A stretch of 9,396 bases of DNA from Bacillota bacterium (GTDB taxonomy: Bacteria > Bacillota > Limnochordia > Darwinibacteriales > DTU012). Under the pieces are notes generated by a model. That model was not told where the DNA came from. It saw only the letters and a list, made by a program, of their open reading frames with translations, and did no database searches. Where the stretch lies: assembly GCA_012521805.1 (NCBI GenBank), contig JAAYLQ010000190.1, forward strand, positions 1-9,396. The letters run 5' to 3'. This document shows positions 1 through 5,291 of the stretch, in pieces. Numbering within the stretch: the stretch's first letter is position 1; each line of letters begins with the position of its first letter. A program made the translations under genes and the position numbers.

Positions 1-824
1 AAATTCCGGTCTATATTTGGGGAGATATTCGGGTAATCTCCTCAGAGCCGACAGTGCACTATGTGATTGTGGGAATCGATGAATATCCGCACATGGATGC
101 GGAAAACCTTAAAGTTTCGGCCAATGATGCAAAAGCAATCAAAGAGGTGTTGGTGAATTCCAATAAAATGAAGGGCTACGCGGAAGTGCTGATCAATAGC
201 AGGGCAACCAAGAATAATATCCGCAGAGCGATCAAAAACGCTGCCAGAGCTGCTAAACCTGGCGATTCCTTAGTGTTTTATTTCTCTGGCTATGCTGATA
301 CGGAAATCTATGCAGGCGGCGCTGTCAATGAACTTGACCACATTGTTCCCTACGATGGTCGGGATTACGGCAGTCCAACGCAGATTAGAAACTCAGTAAT
401 CACCGATGGAGAGTTAGAGCAATGGCTGAGTGAATTTCCAAATAAAAATGTTACTGTAATTCTTGATGTAGCTTATGCCGAGACTTTCTTTGATGGTGTA
501 ATCCGGACCCAGGGTGTGGGTGAAATTGCACCTTTAGCCTTAAAAGGCAAAGGTTACACTGTGCTTGGAGCCACCTCCAGCAATCAGCGCAATATTGTCA
601 CGCCTGAAAAGCTCAGCAAGTTTACTGAGTTTATTGTAAAAGGTCTTGAATACGATATTAGAGGCGACCTGATCACTGCTGGAGCTCTGTTTGATTATGT
701 GGATCAAAAAATGTATGAGGTGTGGTTGGAGGCTCCGGATCATAAAAAGGACGATGTGCCGATACCGCAGTTTGAAGGCTCGAAAAATACCGTGATTTAT
801 ATCCGAGACTCATTTTACTGGTAG
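1..824 (+). CDS. Caspase-fold (peptidase C14-like) protein lacking catalytic residues; 5' end outside window
   Basis: Seen: the frame is open from base 3 to the TAG at 822-824, so the gene starts left of the window. The GTG at 54 has no ribosome binding site, and the codons before it read like protein (IPVYIWGDIRVISSEP). Numbering from that GTG, the caspase/metacaspase landmarks are in order: first strand VIVGIDEYP (4-12), NDAKAI (24-29), ATKNNIRRAI (51-60), KPGDSLVFYFSG (68-79), a HIVPYD strand (96-101) and VTVILD (133-138). In active family members the SG is followed by the catalytic His and the LD by A-Cys-H-S-G. Here these positions are Tyr80 and Ala140, and no Cys occurs anywhere in the visible protein. 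Inference: a pseudo-enzyme acting by binding or as a scaffold. Its cellular location is unknown; absence of Cys would fit an extracytoplasmic protein. It ends 12 bases before the exported-protein gene, suggesting an operon. The fold call is firm; the function is unknown. Confidence 0.85.
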   Translation, partial: IPVYIWGDIRVISSEPTVHYVIVGIDEYPHMDAENLKVSANDAKAIKEVLVNSNKMKGYAEVLINSRATKNNIRRAIKNAARAAKPGDSLVFYFSGYADTEIYAGGAVNELDHIVPYDGRDYGSPTQIRNSVITDGELEQWLSEFPNKNVTVILDVAYAETFFDGVIRTQGVGEIAPLALKGKGYTVLGATSSNQRNIVTPEKLSKFTEFIVKGLEYDIRGDLITAGALFDYVDQKMYEVWLEAPDHKKDDVPIPQFEGSKNTVIYIRDSFYW

Positions 825-836
825 GAGGGAAAAAAG

Positions 837-1619
837 ATGAAAAGAATTGTCTCGTTGGTATTATTGCTGCTGCTGTTAGCGGCGGTGCCGGCTGCCGCAT
901 TAGAAAGTAGAGATATCCAAAATTATAACACCACTCCAATGGCGTTGGCCTGGAGAACAGGCGATACCATTTATGTGGCGATCGTTAATGAGTATACCAG
1001 TCGTGAGCTGCACCGCATTGAAATCTACGATATCCAGCGCCGGAGTGCTCTGGCCAAGCGGGAAGTTATTGTTCCCGGTAAATCCATTTTAATTGAAGCG
1101 TTTGAAGCTCGGGATTTAAAAAGTACCCGCTTCCCAATTGAAGAAGTAACGATTTATACCGGTTATTACGGCCGCACAATTAAGATTCAAGATGGCGATC
1201 TGTTTGCAGTGAATGATTATTTAGTGCCAGCAAATACTTCCATTAGGGTGGATGTGGACATTGCCGGTATTCGCGGTGCGGCTGCCAGTGGGCGGTTAGT
1301 AGTGGACGATAAATTCTATCTGGTCAATCAGCGCATTGACGGAAGAATCACTGTTAATTATGAGCCGGGAATTGATTACGTCCATTCCAACATTATCGAG
1401 TACCGACCGCCAACGCTGACACTAACTATGCGGACACCCTCCGTTCGTAATGTGGACCTCCTCAGCTTCAATATCCGGCATCGGCCGAGCGGAGCTTGGC
1501 GGGATGAACTGATTGTCGGTCCGGTGATTATTGTTTATGGACGGGAATACCGGGTGCTGGACAATACCGGCGACCGTTCCAGTTCTTCAGGTTCCAGCGG
1601 AGATTGGGTTGTAAGATAG
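837..1619 (+). CDS. Exported beta-rich protein of unknown function, partner of the pseudo-caspase gene
   Basis: I do not recognise this family. The ATG at 837 follows a good ribosome binding site (GGAGGG, 826-831). The 260-residue product begins with a classic Sec signal peptide: Lys2-Arg3, a hydrophobic core of mostly Leu (residues 4-17), and an AAA motif suggesting signal peptidase I cleavage after residue 21. There is no lipobox Cys; the protein contains no Cys at all. The mature part alternates short hydrophobic and polar stretches typical of beta strands (for example around residues 45-51, 118-123 and 231-236), with no further membrane segment. The C-terminus has a short Ser/Gly-rich stretch (about residues 247-255) before WVVR; no LPXTG, S-layer or LysM motif is visible. 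It lies 12 bases after the pseudo-caspase gene in the same direction, so the two are probably co-translated. Inference: secreted or cell-wall-space protein that may work with that neighbour. Confidence 0.8.
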   Translation: MKRIVSLVLLLLLLAAVPAAALESRDIQNYNTTPMALAWRTGDTIYVAIVNEYTSRELHRIEIYDIQRRSALAKREVIVPGKSILIEAFEARDLKSTRFPIEEVTIYTGYYGRTIKIQDGDLFAVNDYLVPANTSIRVDVDIAGIRGAAASGRLVVDDKFYLVNQRIDGRITVNYEPGIDYVHSNIIEYRPPTLTLTMRTPSVRNVDLLSFNIRHRPSGAWRDELIVGPVIIVYGREYRVLDNTGDRSSSSGSSGDWVVR

Positions 1620-1697
1620 TAACTTGTTCCTGACGCATTTTGTTCACCAGTGACATAAGTTGAGAATGAAGGATAGTCAACTAAGGGAGGTAGAGTA

Positions 1698-1790
1698 ATG
1701 GGCAAGAGACGCTTCTGCTGGAGGGATGAGCTCTGGTTCATCTTCCTACTGTTACTGGTGATCATTCTAGCTGTAGGGTTATTAATCTAA
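1698..1790 (+). CDS. Tiny single-helix membrane peptide (30 aa), YjcZ-like in size and layout
   Basis: A 30-codon frame starts at ATG 1698, seven bases after a strong AGGGAGG ribosome binding site (1684-1690), and ends at TAA 1788-1790. The product has a basic, polar N-terminus (MGKRRFCWRDEL) with one Cys and two Trp counting the following residue, then a single unbroken hydrophobic helix (WFIFLLLLVIILAVGLLI) ending at the C-terminus. This size and layout resemble the tiny transmembrane peptides of spore formers (YjcZ/TIGR01732-type), but the Gly/Tyr-rich N-terminus of that family is missing, so assignment is by architecture only. A hairpin terminator begins 16 bases after the stop. The good ribosome binding site and the terminator make this a real gene rather than chance. 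The next gene, on the opposite strand, is the spore-associated YheC/YheD family, which fits a sporulation role by inference. Confidence 0.72.
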   Translation: MGKRRFCWRDELWFIFLLLLVIILAVGLLI

Positions 1791-1805
1791 AATAATGTAC
1801 GCTGC

Positions 1806-1839
1806 AAGAGGCGCTTCCTCCATCAGAAGTGCCTCTTTT
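1806..1839 (+). terminator. Hairpin terminator shared by the convergent tiny-peptide and ATP-grasp genes
   Basis: A 12-bp stem (1806-1817 with 1826-1837, AAGAGGCGCTTC / GAAGTGCCTCTT, one G-U pair) encloses an 8-base loop and is followed by a short T-rich stretch (TTTGTGTGTTT). On the + strand it would end the 30-aa peptide transcript. On the - strand the same arms form a stem with one A-C mismatch but no T tract follows. The stop codon of the - strand ATP-grasp gene (1823-1825) sits in the loop. Confidence 0.75.
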
Positions 1840-2851
1840 GTGTGTTTAAATAGTGGGCATACTCTAAAGGGGTTAAATGTACTCTGTTTATCAGTTCCGG
1901 GTTATTTAATTCCTCATAGATCTGTTTATCCGGCTTGCCGTTAACTTCGATGATCCAAGGTTTGTTGTTTTGATCGAGACCGATGTCGACACAGATTTCC
2001 CCCAGATGCCCTAAAGCTTGTTCAAGTACTTCTGCAGTTTTAATGCTGAGCTCTTCCACTTGCGTTAAAATTTGCTCAGCCGGATAATTGTTTTCCCGGA
2101 GCAGCTGTTCAGTTAATAAAATCTGCTGGTAGATATTGGTTATATACTGATTGTTCTCGGCGACTCTACTGGTTACTGCGGTTACCTGCCAGTGGCCAGC
2201 TCCGTTTTTCTGCACTAGAGCGCGAATATCAAAGGGGGCATTGGATACAGCTGCTAAATCAATATACTCCTGGATAATCATAGCGTAAGGCACTATTAAA
2301 ATATGCAGCAGATTGATTATGGCATCGGAGTAGGGCAGAGTAATCGGAAGCGGCAGTTCATGTTCAATTAACAGCTGACCATTGGGTTTTGCCGAGAGAC
2401 GCCATAATCCGGCACCCTGTCTGCCCATTCTTGGTTTGATCACGATTCGGTCGTGGTGGAGCAGGGCTTCGTGGAGCACTGCCATATCATACTCGTAAGT
2501 CCGGGGTAAATATTGGTTCAGGTCAGTTTGGGATAAGTGTTTGTAGATGGTCCATTTATCAAACAGAGTGACCTGGTTGAAGACCCACGCCGGTGGGCGC
2601 ATTGCAGTCAACCTTTCAATGATCTCGCTGTTATGGGGATAAAGGCGGTTATATATTACTGATGGCAGCGCTACCTTTTTATAATGCAGTCCATACCTAG
2701 TTCGATACAGTCCGGTCACAGTGCGCCGCTGCCAATCAATATCCTCCGGTGTAAAAAAAATTAAACTTAAATTATGTTTGACTGCCAAATCAGCCCGGGT
2801 TTCACCTGAGTTCTTGTTGACTAAAATGCCAATGATCTGCTTCCTAAGCAT
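1823..2851 (-). CDS. YheC/YheD-family ATP-grasp protein (endospore coat-associated family)
   Basis: The 342-residue product has the layout of the YheC/YheD ATP-grasp family: a short N-terminal domain (1-90), the lead-in FNQVTLFDKW (91-100) and IYKHLSQ, the nucleotide-binding Lys and Gly-rich loop in VIKPRMGRQGAG (137-148), a hinge IIQEYIDLA (192-200), PFDIRALVQK (206-215, Asp208/Arg210), VTSRVAENNQYITNI (226-240), and the metal-binding end EICVDIGLD...IIEVNGKPDK (Asp289, Glu302, Asn304). All expected ATP- and Mg-binding residues appear present, so it should be an active ligase-type enzyme. The family is linked to spore coat in Bacillus; its substrate is not established. No signal peptide or membrane segment is seen. 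Start: the ATG at 2849-2851 follows AAAGGGGG on the - strand. It is divergent from the 26-aa peptide gene and convergent with the 30-aa peptide gene. Whether it corresponds to YheC or YheD cannot be decided. Confidence 0.88.
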   Translation of the reverse strand: MLRKQIIGILVNKNSGETRADLAVKHNLSLIFFTPEDIDWQRRTVTGLYRTRYGLHYKKVALPSVIYNRLYPHNSEIIERLTAMRPPAWVFNQVTLFDKWTIYKHLSQTDLNQYLPRTYEYDMAVLHEALLHHDRIVIKPRMGRQGAGLWRLSAKPNGQLLIEHELPLPITLPYSDAIINLLHILIVPYAMIIQEYIDLAAVSNAPFDIRALVQKNGAGHWQVTAVTSRVAENNQYITNIYQQILLTEQLLRENNYPAEQILTQVEELSIKTAEVLEQALGHLGEICVDIGLDQNNKPWIIEVNGKPDKQIYEELNNPELINRVHLTPLEYAHYLNTQKRHF

Positions 2852-2980
2852 GACCCAACCCCCTTTCAGTAGGATAAAAATAGCCTTCCGCTCTTAGTTC
2901 GCACTCTGATGGCTGCGAATATGTTGAAAGTGAAGAGGACATTGAAAGCCGCTTCAGTTTCCGGGTGGGAGGTGAAAACT

Positions 2981-3061
2981 GTGACAGGTGCACAACAAAC
3001 CTTCTTGATTTTCGTAGCTCTGGTTATCGTGTTTGCTTTGGCTATCATTCTGTTAGCCTAG
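2981..3061 (+). CDS. Tiny single-helix membrane peptide (26 aa), YjcZ-like
   Basis: A GTG start at 2981, eight bases after GGGAGG (2967-2972), opens a 26-codon frame that stops at TAG 3059-3061. The product is MTGAQQT followed by an unbroken hydrophobic helix (FLIFVALVIVFALAIILLA) running to the C-terminus. This closely matches the size and helix-at-the-end design of tiny sporulation membrane peptides of Bacillota (YjcZ/TIGR01732 type); identity to a particular member is not claimed. The same frame is open upstream to an ATG at 2909, giving 50 residues, but that ATG has no ribosome binding site and the extension is basic and non-hydrophobic, so the GTG start is preferred. Two hairpins follow the gene (3077-3094 and 3102-3126). 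It is divergent from the YheC/YheD-type gene, with 129 bases between the starts in which I see no clear promoter. Confidence 0.7.
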   Translation: MTGAQQTFLIFVALVIVFALAIILLA

Positions 3062-3076
3062 TACGGTGCCAAAGTC

Positions 3077-3094
3077 GGAAAGCGTAAACTTTCC
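3077..3094 (+). other. Small hairpin after the 26-aa peptide gene
   Basis: GGAAAG (3077-3082) and CTTTCC (3089-3094) form a 6-bp stem with a 6-base loop. It lies 15 bases past the peptide stop codon and 7 bases before a stronger hairpin. On its own it is weak; together the two could end or stabilise the peptide mRNA. Confidence 0.4.
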
Positions 3095-3101
3095 TCCGGG
3101 G

Positions 3102-3126
3102 GGGTAGTGGGCTTTGCCCACTACCC
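3102..3126 (+). terminator. Strong hairpin without T tract, probable transcript end of the 26-aa peptide gene
   Basis: GGGTAGTGGGC (3102-3112) and GCCCACTACCC (3116-3126) pair perfectly over 11 bp with a 3-base TTT loop. The next bases are TTCAAAATAGG, so a proper T tract is missing and intrinsic termination may be incomplete. It could instead protect the 3' end of the short mRNA. It separates the peptide gene from the promoter at 3149-3178. Confidence 0.5.
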
Positions 3127-3148
3127 TTCAAAATAGGAACTAATTACT

Positions 3149-3178
3149 AAGACATCTTGCTGAGTTTTTAAATATAAT
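3149..3178 (+). promoter_or_regulatory. Sigma-A-like promoter of the Leu-Pro repeat gene
   Basis: A perfect TATAAT -10 box (3173-3178) lies 18 bases after AAGACA (3149-3154), which matches the TTGACA consensus at four of six positions. Predicted transcription start is near 3185, giving a leader of about 20 bases that carries the AGGAGGTG ribosome binding site at 3191-3198. Confidence 0.6.
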
Positions 3179-3204
3179 GGTGTAGGTTTAAGGAGGTGTG
3201 ACCT

Positions 3205-3657
3205 TTGGGGCGTAAACTTGACTTGTTTAGTATGGATACTCTGCTGACTGTACTTCCTGCGGTGATAGCGATATTGCCGCAGCTGAAAGATAGCAGTGGA
3301 AGAAGCTCGAGAAGAAGCCGCGCCGTAGACCGAGCCTATAAAGGTAAAAGCCAAGACAACCCAAAAAATTTAGATGCATTAATGCAGGTGCTTCCGACTC
3401 TAGCAGCCATTTTGCCGGCACTTAAGGCAACAGCCAGTGGTACAGACGATGCTGCGACACAAGAGGTAATCGATAATCTGCAAAACATTTTATCAGGAAC
3501 CAAGCTTAGTTCGAGCGAAGTTTCATCAAAACTCACAGAGATGTTACCGGACATTGTAAAAATGCTGTCTGAGTTAAGCAAATTGAACGCTGGTACAGGA
3601 AATAGGGATCTGGAGAAAGTTAGTGAACTCCTTTCAGAAATGGCAGATGCTGACTAG
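3205..3657 (+). CDS. 150-aa protein of repeated Leu-Pro helices, function unknown
   Basis: I do not recognise this family. The TTG start at 3205 is set by AGGAGGTG (3191-3198) six bases before it. The product contains the same module twice: MDTLLTVLPAVIAILPQLK (residues 10-28) and LDALMQVLPTLAAILPALK (56-74), each with two Leu-Pro pairs seven residues apart. A looser third copy is LTEMLPDIVKMLSELSK (110-126). Between copies one and two is a very basic, Ser/Arg-rich linker (about 31-48). The C-terminal third is acidic and probably helical, ending EMADAD. There is no signal peptide, no Cys, and no segment that is clearly membrane-spanning, although the Leu-Pro modules are hydrophobic enough to lie on a membrane or pack together. 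It has its own promoter and terminator, so it is a single-gene unit. Position beside the tiny membrane peptides and YheC/YheD suggests, but does not prove, a spore or envelope role. Confidence 0.78.
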   Translation: MGRKLDLFSMDTLLTVLPAVIAILPQLKDSSGRSSRRSRAVDRAYKGKSQDNPKNLDALMQVLPTLAAILPALKATASGTDDAATQEVIDNLQNILSGTKLSSSEVSSKLTEMLPDIVKMLSELSKLNAGTGNRDLEKVSELLSEMADAD

Positions 3658-3671
3658 TAACCAGAAAAAGG

Positions 3672-3699
3672 AAAGGGCGATCATTCGGTCGCCTTTTTT
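3672..3699 (+). terminator. Intrinsic terminator of the Leu-Pro repeat gene
   Basis: AAAGGGCGA (3672-3680) pairs with TCGCCTTTT (3689-3697) over 9 bp with one G-U pair and an 8-base loop. A run of six T (3694-3699) ends the structure. It begins 14 bases after the stop codon. Confidence 0.85.
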
Positions 3700-3854
3700 A
3701 ATCAATCAAATGTTGGCAGGGTTTAATCCAGCAATGCAGAAGTATATTCGTTGAATACTGTGTAAATGATGGTCAATACATATCATATGCGGTACAGCAT
3801 CAGGTTGAGAATCATGTAATAAAGAACAATTAACATAGAGAAAGGGGAACCACA
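3700..3854. other. Intergenic region upstream of melA, no gene
   Basis: About 155 bases of AT-rich sequence. An imperfect dyad AGTAT(ATTCGTTGA)ATACT lies at 3741-3759 with 5-base arms. Several TTGAxx-like hexamers occur (3751, 3807), but none has a good -10 box at 16-18 bases, so I call no promoter. No recognisable CcpA site was found. Confidence 0.4.
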
Positions 3855-5156
3855 ATGGCAAAGATTACGTTTCTAGGTGCTGGCAGTACAGTATTTGCTA
3901 AGAATATTCTTGGCGACTGTTTGTTATCCCCAGCTCTGCGGGATTCCGAGTTCGCCTTATTTGATATTGATCTGCAGCGCCTCAAAGAGTCGGAGCAGAT
4001 GCTGAATGCTATTAACGCTAACACAGGAAATCACGGTAAGATTGTGGCCTATACGGACCGCAAGGAAGCTTTACGGGGTGCCGATTACGTGATTAATGCG
4101 GTTCAGATCGGTGGATATGAGCCGTGTACAGTAATTGACTTTGAAGTGCCGAAAAAATACGGTTTAAGGCAGACCATCGGAGATACCATTGGTATTGGCG
4201 GGATCTTTCGTGCTTTAAGGACAATTCCGGTTATGTTTGATTTTGCCCGGGATATGGAAGAGGTTTGTCCTGACGCTTGGTTCCTCAACTATACCAATCC
4301 CATGGCCATGATTACTGGTGCAATGCTCCGCTATACAGGGATCAAGACTGTTGGGCTCTGCCACAGTGTGCAGGTTTGCGCCTCCCATTTATTACACCAT
4401 CTGGGAATGCCGACAGACCGCATTAAGTGGCAGATTGCAGGAATTAACCACATGGCCTGGTTATTAGAAATTTCCCGTGATGGAGTTGACCTTTATCCGG
4501 AAATTAAGCGGAGAGCCGCCGAGAAGCAGAAACAGGGCAAGCATCATGATATGGTGCGCTTTGAGATTATGCGCCGCTTCGGATATTATGTGACCGAGTC
4601 GAGCGAACATAATGCGGAATACATGCCCTACTTTATTAAATCCAAATATCCAGAGCTGATCGAGGAATTAAACATTCCCCTGGACGAGTATCCCCGCCGC
4701 TGTGTAGCACAGATCAAGGGCTGGGAAAAACTGCGTGAGCATCTAGTTAATAATAAAGATCTGTCTCACGAAAGAACATATGAATACGGTTCTTACATTA
4801 TGGAAGCAATGGAAACCAATCAGCCGTATAAAATTCACGGTAATGTGATCAACAACGGTATGATCACTAACCTGCCAGATAACGCGTGTGTAGAAGTGCC
4901 CTGTTTAGTGGATGCCAACGGCATTTCCCCATGCTATGTGGGTGAACTGCCGCCGCAGCTGGCAGCTTTAAACCTTACCAACATCAATGTTCATCTCTTG
5001 ACAATTGAAGCAGCAGTTACTTTAAAGAAAGAACACATCTACCATGCGGCGATGCTGGATCCCCATACCAGCAGCGAACTGTCATTGGATGAGATCGTCC
5101 AGCTCTGCGACGATTTAATTGAAGCTCATGGTGATTGGCTGCCGAAATTTAAATAG
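3855..5156 (+). CDS. melA: GH4 alpha-galactosidase, MelA type (NAD- and metal-dependent)
   Basis: The 433-residue product has the full length and motifs of glycoside hydrolase family 4. These are the N-terminal Rossmann loop FLGAGSTVFAKN (6-17), the acidic end of strand two in FDIDL (36-40), RQTIGDTIGIGGI (105-117), NYTNPM (145-150), GLCHSVQ (167-173) with the metal-ligand Cys169, and GINHMAW (196-202) with metal-ligand His199. The CHSV signature is that of alpha-galactosidases of the MelA type, which hydrolyse melibiose and related alpha-galactosides by a redox-elimination mechanism using NAD+ and Mn2+. The enzyme is cytoplasmic; no signal peptide is seen. The ATG follows AAAGGGG (3841-3847). 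No alpha-galactoside transporter, regulator or galactokinase gene is in the window, so uptake must be encoded elsewhere; GalE lies 3 kb downstream. It has its own terminator. The exact substrate within GH4 is inferred from motif similarity. Confidence 0.92.
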   Translation: MAKITFLGAGSTVFAKNILGDCLLSPALRDSEFALFDIDLQRLKESEQMLNAINANTGNHGKIVAYTDRKEALRGADYVINAVQIGGYEPCTVIDFEVPKKYGLRQTIGDTIGIGGIFRALRTIPVMFDFARDMEEVCPDAWFLNYTNPMAMITGAMLRYTGIKTVGLCHSVQVCASHLLHHLGMPTDRIKWQIAGINHMAWLLEISRDGVDLYPEIKRRAAEKQKQGKHHDMVRFEIMRRFGYYVTESSEHNAEYMPYFIKSKYPELIEELNIPLDEYPRRCVAQIKGWEKLREHLVNNKDLSHERTYEYGSYIMEAMETNQPYKIHGNVINNGMITNLPDNACVEVPCLVDANGISPCYVGELPPQLAALNLTNINVHLLTIEAAVTLKKEHIYHAAMLDPHTSSELSLDEIVQLCDDLIEAHGDWLPKFK

Positions 5157-5166
5157 GTGAAAAAAC

Positions 5167-5201
5167 AGGAGTACCGCTCAAGCCCAGCGGCACTCCTATT
5201 T
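5167..5201 (+). terminator. Intrinsic terminator after melA
   Basis: AGGAGTACCGCT (5167-5178) and AGCGGCACTCCT (5186-5197) pair over 12 positions with a single A-C mismatch and a 7-base loop, followed by ATTTTAT. It starts 11 bases after the melA stop and separates it from the dehydratase gene. Confidence 0.75.
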
Positions 5202-5291
5202 TATGATAGCTTAGTTTTCCCCTTTATTTGGAGGATATATTTGCTGATATGACGAATTAGTAAGACGGGGTCGGAAATTGGGGGGATTACT

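Noticed and set aside
673..939. 88-codon - strand frame across the pseudo-caspase and exported-protein junction
   Set aside because: It overlaps a signal peptide and a ribosome binding site of good + strand genes and has no recognisable product.
1650..1677. Possible promoter GTGACA-16-GATAGT before the 30-aa peptide gene
   Set aside because: The predicted transcription start would fall on the ribosome binding site itself, leaving no leader, and the -10 box is weak.
2866..3048. 60-codon - strand frame upstream of the ATP-grasp gene
   Set aside because: It is antisense to the 26-aa peptide, which has the better ribosome binding site and a coherent product.
5198..5291. Promoter search before the dehydratase gene
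   Set aside because: TATATT occurs at about 5236, but the nearest TTAGTT lies at 19-base spacing and matches poorly; not called.
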